Assembly: GCF_000011365.1 (NCBI RefSeq)
Contig: NC_004463.1
Coordinates: 4,264,001-4,328,000, forward strand
Direction: 5' to 3'
DNA: 64,000 nt
Origin: Bradyrhizobium diazoefficiens USDA 110
GTDB lineage: Bacteria > Pseudomonadota > Alphaproteobacteria > Rhizobiales > Xanthobacteraceae
Part shown: positions 36,990-46,091 of the stretch, piece by piece
Numbering within the stretch: the first letter of the stretch is position 1
Layout of the letters: every line of letters starts with the position of its first letter
Position numbers and translations under genes: made by a program
The notes under the pieces: model-generated
Database searches by the model: none
The model's input: only the letters and a program-made list of their open reading frames with translations
Told to the model about the DNA's origin: nothing

Positions 36990-37763
36990 ATGGACAGGCT
37001 TCTTGCCAACGGGACCGTCAACGCCGCGCAATCGGGCGAGGGGCCGCCGCTGTTCCTCTTTCACTCGCTGTTGTCGGATCGCGCGAGCTTCGATGCGATC
37101 GTGCCTGAGCTTCAGAGGTCGTTTCGCACCATCGTGCCGGAGCTGCCGGGGTTCGGCCGTTCACGCCCGGTGGACGGCGGCCTTGCTGCGGTCGCGGACC
37201 GGATGGCCGAGGCCGTGCGCGAAGGCGCGGGCGGCGCGCCGGCGATCGTGCTCGGCAATGGTTACGGTGGGTTCGTCGCGTTGCAGATGGCGATCCGGCA
37301 TCAAGAGATCGCCAGCAAGCTCGTTCTCGCCGACAGCGGCGCAGCGTTCTCGGAGCCCGGCCGCGAGGCGTTTCGCAACATGGCGAAGGCATCGCGCGAG
37401 AAGGGGTTGGAGGCCATCACCGACGTCGCGATGCGTCGCCTGTTTGCGCCCGAGTTCCAGGCGCAGCATCCGGAGTTGATGCAGGATCGTCGTGCCGCGT
37501 TTCTGCGGACGGATCCCGGCGTGTTCCGTGCCGCGTGCGATGCATTGGCGAGCCTCGATCTTCGAGCCGAGCTTGCCGCGGTGAAAGTTCCGGTCCTCGT
37601 TCTCGTGGGCGAGCACGACGAAGCGACGCCGCCGCCGATGTCGCGTGAATTGGCCGCCGGATTGCCACGCGCCGAGCTCAAGGTCATCCCGGGCTGCGCC
37701 CACGTGCCGCAGCTTCAATCGCCGCGACAGTTTCTCGGAGCTCTTCAAGGCTTCCTGTTTTGA
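36990..37763 (+). CDS. Alpha/beta hydrolase-fold protein lacking the nucleophile Ser
   Basis: A 257-residue alpha/beta-hydrolase from ATG 36990, related by sequence to 3-oxoadipate enol-lactonase (PcaD)-like enzymes. The acid Asp210 (VGEHDEATPP) and the base His238 (PGCAHVPQLQ) are present. The nucleophile elbow, normally G-x-S-x-G-G, reads LGNGYGG, so Ser is replaced by Gly91 (codon GGT). The rest of the fold is intact and undamaged. Either catalysis has been lost or a Ser-independent reaction is used. Divergent from the GntR gene. Confidence 0.85.
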   Translation: MDRLLANGTVNAAQSGEGPPLFLFHSLLSDRASFDAIVPELQRSFRTIVPELPGFGRSRPVDGGLAAVADRMAEAVREGAGGAPAIVLGNGYGGFVALQMAIRHQEIASKLVLADSGAAFSEPGREAFRNMAKASREKGLEAITDVAMRRLFAPEFQAQHPELMQDRRAAFLRTDPGVFRAACDALASLDLRAELAAVKVPVLVLVGEHDEATPPPMSRELAAGLPRAELKVIPGCAHVPQLQSPRQFLGALQGFLF

Positions 37764-38128
37764 AGACGCAGCGATGCCTTCCGAACGGTTAACGGTTCGG
37801 CCCGGCGGCGAATTCAGGTTTGGGGATCGTGCAATCCTGCGCCTGTCTTGCCCGACGTGTCAAACGTCCTCGCGGGCAAGGCGCGAGCCCGCGCGGCAGG
37901 AAATTCCTCATTGATTTGTACTGTGCATGGGGTTGTTTTCGCGTTTTTTGTTTGGACCCCCAGGTAGCGACGATCGGCACGTCAGCCGTCTGCATTGAAC
38001 CGGTAGTCCTAAGAGTTTTTACACACAGTTCTGGCACGCTCCGCGCGTCCATATCCGCACCCCGCATCGTCGCCTCTCATTGCGCGCACGAAAAGATGGA
38101 ACCCGCGGGCATCGAGGGGGCGTTGCCC
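37764..38128. other. Gene-poor gap before MFS gene
   Basis: These 365 bases hold no credible gene. The MFS frame is open through part of it, but no ribosome binding site supports an earlier start. It contains a T-rich stretch (about 37930-37955), perhaps promoter-related. No clear operator was seen. Confidence 0.5.
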
Positions 38129-39346
38129 ATGACTGCACTTACTTCGGACGCCGGTCGTGCGAAGGGCGGGATCGTGCCGATCCTGTTGTGCGTCGTGCCG
38201 TTCAGCCAGATTCCGCTCGATGCCTATACGCCCGGCCTGCCGCAGATGGTGGTGGATCTTTCCGCCGATCCGGCGTCGATGCAGAACACCGTCACCGCCT
38301 ACATGCTCGGCATGAGCCTCGCACTGGTGCCGGTCGGCATCGCCTCCGATACGCTCGGTCGCCGCAACGTCCTGCTCGCGGGGCTGTCGGTGCTCATCGC
38401 GATGAGCATTGCCTGCGCGCTCGCCACCAGCGCATCGCTGCTGCTTGCGCTACGCTTCCTGCAAGGCGTCGGCGGCTGCACCTGCCTCGTCGTTGCCTAT
38501 GCGGTCGCGGCCGATTGCTTTCGCGGCTGCGAGCTCACCGCAATCTCCGGCCTGCTTGGCGCGGCCTGGGGACTTGCACCGGTGCTTGCGCCCGCGGCCG
38601 GCGGCTTCATCGTCGAGCTGACGTCGTGGCGCGGAGTGTTCGTCATCATCGCCATTGCCGCGGCGATCGTCGCCGCGATCGTCGTGCTGTTGCTGCCCGA
38701 GACGTTGCCGGGGGAGCGGCGCGCGCCGTTCGATCCGCGCCGCACGGCCGGCATCCTTCGCGCCGCGCTTGTTCGTCCCGGCTTCCTGGCCTTCGTGCTG
38801 GTCTTTGCCGCGGCGGCGAGCGCGCAACTGGCGTTCGGCGTCGTCGCGCCCTTCTTCTACCAGACCGGCCTCGGCTATTCGGCGGCCATCTACGGCCTCG
38901 TCGCGCTCGGCCTTGGCGGCGTCAATCTCGCCGGCGAGCTCGGCTGCGCACATTTCGCGCGCTTCATGCCGGCCCGCATGCTGGGGTTTGGCGCTTTCGC
39001 GCTGTTTCTCGCAGGCTCCGCGGTCCTGACCGTAACAGGCATGACCATCGGTCTCGATTTCGCATCGATCACGATCGGCGGCGCGCTGGTGCTCGGCGGC
39101 TGCGGAGTCCTGTGCCCGATGATGTACGGCATGGCGCTCGGCCTGTTCGAGCGTGACCACGGCCTGATCGGCGGCCTCATCAGCGCACTCTGCTATCTCG
39201 CGGTGAGCGGCGCCATGGCGATCGCGGCGGTGCTGCCCGAAGCAACGCAGGCGCCGATCGGCTGGCTTTATCTCGGCCTCTGCACTGTTGCGGGCACGCT
39301 GCTCGCGATCTCGCTGCCCGCGGCGCGCCACGCCACACAGACTTAA
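38129..39346 (+). CDS. MFS transporter, Bcr/CflA-like (DHA1)
   Basis: A 405-residue transporter from ATG 38129, eight bases after GAGGGGG; ATG 38096 is an alternative. PLDAYTPGLPQMVVDL in TM1, GIASDTLGRRNVLL in loop 2-3 and FLQGVGGCTCLVVAYA match Bcr/CflA drug-resistance-type exporters. It is 15 bp upstream of the guanine deaminase gene on the same strand, so it could move purines or their breakdown products (inference). Confidence 0.88.
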   Translation: MTALTSDAGRAKGGIVPILLCVVPFSQIPLDAYTPGLPQMVVDLSADPASMQNTVTAYMLGMSLALVPVGIASDTLGRRNVLLAGLSVLIAMSIACALATSASLLLALRFLQGVGGCTCLVVAYAVAADCFRGCELTAISGLLGAAWGLAPVLAPAAGGFIVELTSWRGVFVIIAIAAAIVAAIVVLLLPETLPGERRAPFDPRRTAGILRAALVRPGFLAFVLVFAAAASAQLAFGVVAPFFYQTGLGYSAAIYGLVALGLGGVNLAGELGCAHFARFMPARMLGFGAFALFLAGSAVLTVTGMTIGLDFASITIGGALVLGGCGVLCPMMYGMALGLFERDHGLIGGLISALCYLAVSGAMAIAAVLPEATQAPIGWLYLGLCTVAGTLLAISLPAARHATQT

Positions 39347-39361
39347 GGAAGGAACCAGTTC

Positions 39362-40759
39362 ATGACCACCGTCGGTATTCGCGGCACGTTCTTCGATTTC
39401 GTCGACGATCCCTGGAAGCACATCGGCAACGAGCAGGCGGCTGCGCGCTTTCATCAGGACGGCCTCATGGTCGTCACCGACGGCGTCATCAAGGCGTTCG
39501 GTCCGTACGAGAAGATCGCCGCCGCGCATCCGGGCGTTGAGATCACCCATATCAAGGACCGCATCATCGTCCCGGGCTTCATCGACGGCCACATCCATCT
39601 GCCTCAGACCCGCGTGCTCGGTGCCTATGGCGAGCAGCTCTTGCCGTGGCTGCAGAAGTCGATCTATCCCGAGGAGATCAAGTACAAGGATCGCAACTAC
39701 GCGCGCGAAGGCGTGAAGCGTTTTCTCGATGCACTGCTCGCCGCCGGCACCACCACCTGCCAGGCCTTCACCAGCTCCTCACCGGTCGCGACCGAAGAGC
39801 TGTTCGAGGAGGCAAGCAGGCGCAACATGCGCGTGATCGCGGGTCTCACCGGGATCGACCGCAACGCGCCGGCCGAATTCATCGATACGCCCGAGAATTT
39901 CTATCGCGACAGCAAGCGGCTGATCGCGCAGTATCACGACAAGGGCCGTAACCTCTACGCTATCACGCCGCGCTTCGCCTTCGGCGCCTCGCCCGAGCTG
40001 CTGAAGGCGTGTCAGCGCCTCAAGCACGAGCATCCGGACTGCTGGGTCAATACCCACATCTCCGAGAACCCGGCCGAATGCAGCGGCGTGCTGGTCGAGC
40101 ACCCGGACTGCCAGGATTATCTCGGCGTCTACGAGAAGTTCGACCTGGTCGGCCCAAAGTTCTCCGGCGGCCACGGCGTCTATCTCTCGAACAACGAATT
40201 CCGCCGCATGTCCAAGAAAGGCGCGGCGGTAGTGTTCTGCCCGTGCTCGAACCTGTTCCTCGGCAGCGGCCTGTTCCGTCTCGGCCGCGCCACCGATCCG
40301 GAGCATCGCGTGAAGATGTCGTTCGGCACCGATGTCGGCGGCGGCAACCGCTTCTCGATGATCTCCGTGCTCGACGACGCTTACAAGGTCGGCATGTGCA
40401 ACAACACGCTGCTCGACGGCAGCATCGATCCGTCGCGCAAGGACCTCGCGGAAGCCGAGCGCAACAAGCTCTCGCCCTATCGTGGCTTCTGGTCGGTCAC
40501 GCTCGGCGGCGCCGAAGGCCTCTACATCGACGACAAGCTCGGCAATTTCGAGCCCGGCAAGGAGGCCGATTTCGTCGCGCTCGATCCGAACGGCGGACAA
40601 CTGGCGCAACCCTGGCACCAGTCGCTGATTGCCGACGGTGCAGGTCCGCGCACGGTTGATGAGGCCGCGAGCATGCTGTTCGCCGTCATGATGGTCGGCG
40701 ACGATCGCTGCGTCGACGAGACCTGGGTGATGGGCAAGCGCCTCTACAAGAAGAGCTGA
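39362..40759 (+). CDS. guaD: Guanine deaminase
   Basis: A 465-residue zinc amidohydrolase converting guanine to xanthine. PGFIDGHIHLPQ supplies His77 and His79 with the Pro-Gln typical of GuaD; other family features are NTHISENP, GGHGVYLS, FCPCSNLFLGSGLF and SFGTDVGGGN with the catalytic Asp. The length matches the family. Start ATG 39362 follows AAGGAAGG. It lies between an MFS exporter and a tandem-ABM membrane protein, both in the same direction with short gaps. Confidence 0.93.
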   Translation: MTTVGIRGTFFDFVDDPWKHIGNEQAAARFHQDGLMVVTDGVIKAFGPYEKIAAAHPGVEITHIKDRIIVPGFIDGHIHLPQTRVLGAYGEQLLPWLQKSIYPEEIKYKDRNYAREGVKRFLDALLAAGTTTCQAFTSSSPVATEELFEEASRRNMRVIAGLTGIDRNAPAEFIDTPENFYRDSKRLIAQYHDKGRNLYAITPRFAFGASPELLKACQRLKHEHPDCWVNTHISENPAECSGVLVEHPDCQDYLGVYEKFDLVGPKFSGGHGVYLSNNEFRRMSKKGAAVVFCPCSNLFLGSGLFRLGRATDPEHRVKMSFGTDVGGGNRFSMISVLDDAYKVGMCNNTLLDGSIDPSRKDLAEAERNKLSPYRGFWSVTLGGAEGLYIDDKLGNFEPGKEADFVALDPNGGQLAQPWHQSLIADGAGPRTVDEAASMLFAVMMVGDDRCVDETWVMGKRLYKKS

Positions 40760-40769
40760 AGCGGACGCG

Positions 40770-41753
40770 ATGAACGGATCACCCGATACGGCCGGCCAGC
40801 CGGTCGCCCTCGTCATCCAGCGCCGCATCGCCGACGACGGCTTTGCGGCGTTTGCGCGGTGGAACGGCGAGGTCGGCGAGGTGCTCAAGACCTGGCCCGG
40901 CTTTCTCAGCCAGGAGGTGGTGCCGCCGCAGCCGCCGGCGCATGTGGACTGGGTGACGATCGTGCGCTTCGCGAGTCCGGCGGCGGCGCGCGCCTGGCTT
41001 CAGAGCGAGGTGCGGGCGAAGCTGATTGCGGAGATACAACGCTTCTTCGTTGGCTCGGAGGACGTCCATATCCTGCCCGACACCGGAGTGCAGCGCGACA
41101 GCGCGGTCTCCGCCGTGATCTCCTTCAAGGTGCCGGCAGGATTGGAGGACGCTTTCCTCACCTGGCAGCAGCGCATCCAGGCCGCGGAAGCCGAGTTCAA
41201 AGGATTTTTGCGGCACAAGATCGAGCGGCCCATTCCGGGCCTGCACGACGAGTGGATCGTCATCCTGTCATTCGACAGCGATGCCAACCTCAGCGCATGG
41301 CTCGACTCGCCGTTGCGGCAGACCCTGCTTAGGGAGGGCGCGCGCTTCAACGCGGGCATGAACGTGAAGCGGGCGAGCTACGGCTTCAATTTCTGGTTCC
41401 CGGCCGGCAAGACGCAGGCTCCGGAGCAGGGGCCTGCGTTGATCTGGAAGAGCAACCTCATCGTGCTCCTGGTGCTCTATCCCGTGGTCTACCTCTGGGG
41501 CTATTTCGTCAGCGCGCCCTTGATCGACAGCCACGGCGTGCCGGTCTGGCTGTCGCTCTTCGTCGGCAATCTCGTGAGCACCCAGCTGCTCGGCTGGTGG
41601 CTGGTGCCGGCCGCCTTCAGGGCGTTGGACTGGTGGGTGACGCCGAAGGCGACGCTCGGTCGCCAGATCGCGGGCTACGCACTGCTTGGCGCGCTCTACG
41701 CCGCGTCGATGGGCCTGTACGCGCTGCTGCTCGCGTGGCATTTGGGGCGGTGA
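40770..41753 (+). CDS. Tandem antibiotic-biosynthesis-monooxygenase domain membrane protein
   Basis: A 327-residue protein with two successive ABM (dimeric alpha-beta-barrel) domains at about residues 10-100 and 110-210, each ending in a D/E-W-V/I-T/V-I/L-x-R/S-F strand (HVDWVTIVRF; HDEWIVILSF). Three transmembrane helices follow: WKSNLIVLLVLYPVVYLWGY, LSLFVGNLVSTQLLGWWLV and YALLGALYAASMGLY. ABM domains usually act as dimers; here the tandem would form one on the cytoplasmic face of a membrane anchor. It starts 10 bp after guaD. Confidence 0.8.
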   Translation: MNGSPDTAGQPVALVIQRRIADDGFAAFARWNGEVGEVLKTWPGFLSQEVVPPQPPAHVDWVTIVRFASPAAARAWLQSEVRAKLIAEIQRFFVGSEDVHILPDTGVQRDSAVSAVISFKVPAGLEDAFLTWQQRIQAAEAEFKGFLRHKIERPIPGLHDEWIVILSFDSDANLSAWLDSPLRQTLLREGARFNAGMNVKRASYGFNFWFPAGKTQAPEQGPALIWKSNLIVLLVLYPVVYLWGYFVSAPLIDSHGVPVWLSLFVGNLVSTQLLGWWLVPAAFRALDWWVTPKATLGRQIAGYALLGALYAASMGLYALLLAWHLGR

Positions 41754-41820
41754 GACCGTCCACCTTGCGCGCCGCTCCGGTGCTGTCGGGGAGAGCGGCG
41801 GTCTCGGGACACTGACGAGC

Positions 41821-42726
41821 ATGTTCGCCCTGACATTTCTCGGGACCTCGGCCAGCGTTCCCTCGGCGGAACGCAACCATCCGGCCCTCCTGGTGGAGGC
41901 CGCGGGCAAGCGCATCCTGATCGATTGCGGCGAGGGCACGCAGCGCCAGTTGCTGCGCAGTGGCGCCGGCTTCCGGCGGCTCGACCGCATCCTGCTGACG
42001 CACGCTCATCTCGATCACGTGCTCGGCATCCCCGGTCTCTTCTCGACGCTGGGCTTGCGGCAATCCTCCGATGTGATGACCATTCATGGCGGCCCGGGCA
42101 CACTCGACATCGTCATCCGGATGCTGGCGGGCCTGTGGGGCGCGGGCAGGGCGCCGATCCCCGTGGAGTTCGCAGCGCTGAGCGAAGGACAGGTCATCGA
42201 TGCCGGCGGCTTCACCATCGACTGCTTTCCGGTCCGCCATCGCGACACCGACAGCTTTGGCTTCGTATTCCAAAGCCCCGCGCGCCGTCACCTTCTGCCC
42301 GATCGCCTCGCCTCGCTCGGTGTGCCCGACGGTCCCTTGCGCGGCGAATTGGCCCAAGGACGGCCGGTCGTGATCGAAGACGGCCGGACGATCGATCCGG
42401 AGGACGTTTTGGGGCCGGCGACCGGCGGCAGGAAGCTCGTCGTGATCGGCGACACCGAGACCACCGAGGGGCTGTCGCAATATGTCGCCGACGCCGACAT
42501 GCTGGTGATCGAGGCGACGTTTCTCGATCGCGACGCGTCGATCGCGCGGGACTACGGCCACCTTACCGCAGCAGAAGCAGCCGCCTTTGCGGCCGCGAAC
42601 AATGTCGGACAGCTCGTGCTGACCCATATGTCGGGACGCTACGAGGACGAAGAGATCCTGGCCGAGGCGGCAAGGATCTTCCCGAACAGCCGGATCGCCG
42701 CCGACTTCGATCACATCGTCGTCTAG
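41821..42726 (+). CDS. rnz: Ribonuclease Z (metallo-beta-lactamase fold)
   Basis: A 301-residue MBL-fold protein starting MFALTFLGTSASVPS, the usual RNase Z N-terminus, with the metal motif LLTHAHLDHVLG (His61, His63, Asp65, His66), the HRDTDSFGF segment, VIGDTE and LTHMSGRY. RNase Z cuts the 3' trailer of tRNA precursors. It is 67 bp after the membrane protein. A short metal-dependent hydrolase with another target cannot be excluded, but the motif set is complete. Confidence 0.9.
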   Translation: MFALTFLGTSASVPSAERNHPALLVEAAGKRILIDCGEGTQRQLLRSGAGFRRLDRILLTHAHLDHVLGIPGLFSTLGLRQSSDVMTIHGGPGTLDIVIRMLAGLWGAGRAPIPVEFAALSEGQVIDAGGFTIDCFPVRHRDTDSFGFVFQSPARRHLLPDRLASLGVPDGPLRGELAQGRPVVIEDGRTIDPEDVLGPATGGRKLVVIGDTETTEGLSQYVADADMLVIEATFLDRDASIARDYGHLTAAEAAAFAAANNVGQLVLTHMSGRYEDEEILAEAARIFPNSRIAADFDHIVV

Positions 42727-42736
42727 TCCGCCGCCC

Positions 42737-43570
42737 TCAGCCCGACAATCCCGACTTGATCGCGATATCCTGCACCTGGCGCGTCAACTGCGTCAGTCGC
42801 GGCAGCGCCTGGTCGCGAAAGGCCGGCATGTCCATGCGCATCGCGTCGATGGTGACGCTCAATCCCCCGATCACGACACCCTGGGCGTCGAAGATCGGCG
42901 TGGCCAGCGTCCGCAAGCCATAGGCGTTCTCGCCGTCGGAGACGGCGTGGCCTTTCTTCCTCACCAGGTCGAGCCGGGCGAGCAGGGCGTCGAGATCGGT
43001 CAGCGTTCGTTCCGACAGCTTGACGCGAGGGCGCGCTTCCAGTCGCTCGATCTGCTCGTCCCGCGGCAGATGCGCCAGCATGACATGGCCGAGCGCGGCG
43101 CTGTAGGCGGGAATGCGCGAACCCGGCCGGCGATCCATCTTGTGACGGTCGAGGCCGGCGCCGACGCGCGCGAGATAGATCACGTCGCCGCCGTCGAGGA
43201 TGCCGAGCGAGGCCGCATCGCCCACGTCAGGCACGAGGTCGCGCAGCAGCGGCTCGACGATGGCTCGCAGCGATCCGTGCGACAGCACCGTGTAGCCGAG
43301 GTCGAGACAGGCGAGCCCGAGGCGGAACCGGCGGCTTTGCGGAACCGGCTGGAGATAGCCGAGCTCGATCAGGGTCTGGATCAGCCGGAACGCGGTCCCG
43401 CGATCGAGATCGGCGCGTGCGGCGACTTCACTCAAGGTGAGTTCGAAGGCCTCGCTGGTGAAACTCCTGAGCACAGCGAAGGCCTTCCCAACGGAAGCGA
43501 CATAATTCTTGGGATTCTTTGGGCTAGCTTCAGGTTTGCGCTTCGCGGCCTTCTTGTGGACCTTGGCCAT
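42737..43570 (-). CDS. IclR-family transcriptional regulator
   Basis: A 277-residue regulator with a basic N-terminal tail, the helix-turn-helix LTLSEVAARADLDRGTAFRLIQTL and an IclR effector domain (GDVIYLARVGAGLDRHKM, GHVMLAHLPRD, AVSDGENAYGLRTLATPIFD). It is divergent from a six-gene catabolic operon, with two palindromes between. Effector-dependent control of that operon and of itself is likely. Confidence 0.93.
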   Translation of the reverse strand: MAKVHKKAAKRKPEASPKNPKNYVASVGKAFAVLRSFTSEAFELTLSEVAARADLDRGTAFRLIQTLIELGYLQPVPQSRRFRLGLACLDLGYTVLSHGSLRAIVEPLLRDLVPDVGDAASLGILDGGDVIYLARVGAGLDRHKMDRRPGSRIPAYSAALGHVMLAHLPRDEQIERLEARPRVKLSERTLTDLDALLARLDLVRKKGHAVSDGENAYGLRTLATPIFDAQGVVIGGLSVTIDAMRMDMPAFRDQALPRLTQLTRQVQDIAIKSGLSG

Positions 43571-43623
43571 GCTCGAATGCCCCCGTCATGACAGCATCAC
43601 CCTTGACGCAGGGGTGCGCTGAT

Positions 43624-43644
43624 TTTACTGACAGTATCAGTAAA
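43624..43644. promoter_or_regulatory. Palindrome 1 in IclR/DapA-like divergent region
   Basis: TTTACTGA and TCAGTAAA flank a 5-base spacer in the AT-rich divergent region. It is 54 bases upstream of the IclR start and could be an operator or overlap a promoter. Confidence 0.55.
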
Positions 43645-43651
43645 TAACAAA

Positions 43652-43668
43652 TGTTCGCATTCCGAACA
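43652..43668. promoter_or_regulatory. Palindrome 2, candidate IclR operator
   Basis: TGTTCG and CGAACA flank CATTC. Short GTTC/GAAC half-sites are known in operators of the IclR/PcaR/PobR family. It lies 26 bases before the TTG start of the catabolic operon. Confidence 0.6.
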
Positions 43669-43694
43669 ATATCGATTTGACGATCGGAGGAAGC

Positions 43695-44618
43695 TTGTCG
43701 ACATCATCGCTGCACCCTCATGGCGTGTTCTCCGCCGCGCTGACCCCGCTCGACGCCGAGCTCGCGCCCGATCACGCGCGTTTCGTGGAGCATTGCCGCT
43801 ACCTTCTGGATGAGGGCTGCAACGGCATCGCGCTGCTCGGCACGACCGGCGAGGCAAACTCCTTCTCAGCGGCCGAGCGCACCGCGCTGCTTGAAGCCGT
43901 GGTGGCCGCCGGCATCGCGCCGCAGCGGCTTCTGCCCGGCACCGGCGTTGCCGCGCTCACCGAGACCATCGCGCTGACGCGTCACGCGCTTTCGGTCGGC
44001 GTCGACACCGTGGTGATGCTGCCGCCATTCTACTACAAGAACGTCAGCGATGACGGCATCTACGCCTCCTACAGCGAAGTGGTGCAGCGCATCGGTGATG
44101 CGCGCCTGAAAGTCGTGCTCTACCACTATCCGCAGATGTCGGCGCAGCCGATCTCGCATGCGCTGATCGAACGGCTGCGCAAGGCCTATCCGGCCGTCTT
44201 CACCGGCATCAAGGATTCGTCCGGCGATTTCGCCAACATGACCGCAATGGTGGAGCGCTTCCCCGGGTTCGCGGTCCTGGGCGGCGCGGACCCGTTGATG
44301 CTGCCGTTGCTGCGCAAGGGCGGCGCAGGCTGCATCACCGCGACGTCCAACCTCGTCGCGCGCAGTCTTGCCCACGTCTACAAGCACTTTCGCGACGGCG
44401 ATGACGATCCGGCCCTCAAGGCGGCGCAGGCGCGCATCGTGAAGGCGCGCGAGCTGGTCTCGCGGTTCCCGCAGATGGCATCGCTGAAGGCGCTGGTGGC
44501 CGAGCGCACCGGTCACGCCGGATGGCAGCGGCTGCGGCCGCCGCTGGAGTCGCTGCCGCCGGCTCAAATGAAAGAACTGCTCGCGGATGCTGCTGCATTC
44601 GCTGCCGCCGCCGTCTAG
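43695..44618 (+). CDS. DHDPS-family lyase (DapA-like, not biosynthetic DapA)
   Basis: About 307 residues from TTG 43695 following CGGAGGA; no ATG is available. It has the GTTGEA motif (49-54), Tyr145 in LYHYPQM and the Schiff-base Lys173 in TGIKDSSGD. The Arg that binds the substrate carboxylate in true DapA (after YNxPx) is absent, so it is more likely an aldolase or dehydratase for a sugar acid or keto acid. First gene of an operon with redox and kinase genes; the next gene starts 27 bp on. Confidence 0.9.
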   Translation: MSTSSLHPHGVFSAALTPLDAELAPDHARFVEHCRYLLDEGCNGIALLGTTGEANSFSAAERTALLEAVVAAGIAPQRLLPGTGVAALTETIALTRHALSVGVDTVVMLPPFYYKNVSDDGIYASYSEVVQRIGDARLKVVLYHYPQMSAQPISHALIERLRKAYPAVFTGIKDSSGDFANMTAMVERFPGFAVLGGADPLMLPLLRKGGAGCITATSNLVARSLAHVYKHFRDGDDDPALKAAQARIVKARELVSRFPQMASLKALVAERTGHAGWQRLRPPLESLPPAQMKELLADAAAFAAAAV

Positions 44619-44645
44619 ACTTGGCGCGGGCGACGAGGCGATCCG

Positions 44646-46091
44646 ATGTCCGATTCTTTCCAGGGTGCGTTGGCCGGGCTCGCTGATATCGTCGGCGACA
44701 AGTACGTCATCGCGTCCGGGCCCGACCAGGAGCCCTATGTGGTGGACTGGCGCGGGCGCTATCACGGCCGCGCCGTGGCGGTGGTGAAGCCCGGCTCGAC
44801 CGCCGAGGTCGCCTCCGTCGTCAAGTTCTGCGCGGCAAGGCGGCTCGCGATCGTGCCGCAGGGCGGCAACACCGGCATGTGCGGGGCGGCGACGCCGGAC
44901 GATCGCGCGGGCAATGTCGTGATCCGGCTCGACCGCATGCGGGCCGTGCGCGACGTCAGCCCGCTCGCCAACACGATCACCGTGGAGGCCGGCTGCATCC
45001 TCGCCGAGGTGCAGAACGCGGCCCGGGACGTCGATCGCTATTTTCCCCTGAGCCTCGGTGCCGAGGGCTCCTGCCAGATCGGCGGCAATATCTCGACCAA
45101 TGCCGGCGGCACGGCCGTGCTGCGCTACGGGCCGACGCGCGATCTCGTGCTCGGGTTGGAGGTCGTGCTGCCCGACGGGCGCGTCTTCAACGGCCTGCGC
45201 GCGCTGCGCAAGGACAACACGGGCTACGCGCTCAAGCAGCTCTTCATCGGCGCCGAAGGAACGCTCGGCATCGTCACCGCAGCGGTGCTGAAACTGTTCG
45301 CGCCGCCGCGCAGCTCGGCTTTGGCGCTATTGAAGTTGCAGGGCGTCGAGCAGGCGCTCGAGATCATGCAGCGCCTGCGCGGTGCCGTCGGCGACCGGCT
45401 CGGCAGCCTCGAGATCATGTCGCGGTCGCAGATCGAGGCGATCGCGAAGACGGTGCCGCATGTCACGATCTCCTTCGAGCTGACGACGCCGTGGTATCTG
45501 ATCGTCGAGCTGACCGACACGCTCGCAGGCGTGGACCTGAGCGAGCCGCTGGCCGCGGTGCTTGCCGAGGCGATGGAGGCGGGGCTTGCCGAAGACGCCA
45601 TATTGGCCTCCAACCTGGCGCAGGCGAAGGCGATCTGGGCGGTCCGGCACAGCGTGTCCGAAGGCAACAAGCGCAGCGGTTACGTGGTGTCGCATGACAG
45701 CGTCGTGCCGCTGGAGCGCCAGGCGGCCTTCGTCAAAAATGTCGAGGCCCGGATCAAGGCCGCCGTGCCACATGCGAACGTCGTCATGCACGGCCATATC
45801 GGTGACGGCAACATCCATGTCGTGGCACTGATCGATCGCGCGCATTGTCAGGACCCGGATGCGACGGCCGAGCTGGTGGCCGAGATCAACGAGATCGTCG
45901 ACGAAGAGACCGCGGCGCAAGGCGGGGCCATCAGCGCCGAGCACGGCATCGGCATCACCAATCGCGGCCGGCTCGCCCGCGTCGCCGATCCGCTCGACAT
46001 CGAGCTGATGCGCGATATCAAGCATCTGCTCGATCCGAATGGCCTGATGAATCCGGGCAAGATTTTCGACGCAGGAGGCGTGCGCCGATGA
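44646..46091 (+). CDS. FAD-linked 2-hydroxyacid oxidase/dehydrogenase (GlcD-like)
   Basis: A 481-residue flavoenzyme of the PCMH/vanillyl-alcohol-oxidase fold. VPQGGNTGMCGAA and GAEGSCQIGGNISTNAGG bind FAD; MHGHIGDGNIHVV and SAEHGIGITNRG are the C-terminal signatures of D-lactate/glycolate/D-2-hydroxyglutarate dehydrogenases. It should oxidise a 2-hydroxy acid to the 2-oxo acid. Its stop overlaps the next ATG (ATGA), so it is coupled to the kinase gene. Confidence 0.93.
   Translation: MSDSFQGALAGLADIVGDKYVIASGPDQEPYVVDWRGRYHGRAVAVVKPGSTAEVASVVKFCAARRLAIVPQGGNTGMCGAATPDDRAGNVVIRLDRMRAVRDVSPLANTITVEAGCILAEVQNAARDVDRYFPLSLGAEGSCQIGGNISTNAGGTAVLRYGPTRDLVLGLEVVLPDGRVFNGLRALRKDNTGYALKQLFIGAEGTLGIVTAAVLKLFAPPRSSALALLKLQGVEQALEIMQRLRGAVGDRLGSLEIMSRSQIEAIAKTVPHVTISFELTTPWYLIVELTDTLAGVDLSEPLAAVLAEAMEAGLAEDAILASNLAQAKAIWAVRHSVSEGNKRSGYVVSHDSVVPLERQAAFVKNVEARIKAAVPHANVVMHGHIGDGNIHVVALIDRAHCQDPDATAELVAEINEIVDEETAAQGGAISAEHGIGITNRGRLARVADPLDIELMRDIKHLLDPNGLMNPGKIFDAGGVRR

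Noticed and set aside
39346..39361. Possible purine riboswitch before guanine deaminase
   Set aside because: The gap to the MFS gene is only 15 bases; no aptamer can fit.
43695..44618. Annotation as lysine-pathway dapA
   Set aside because: The carboxylate-binding Arg after the active-site Tyr motif is absent and the context is catabolic.
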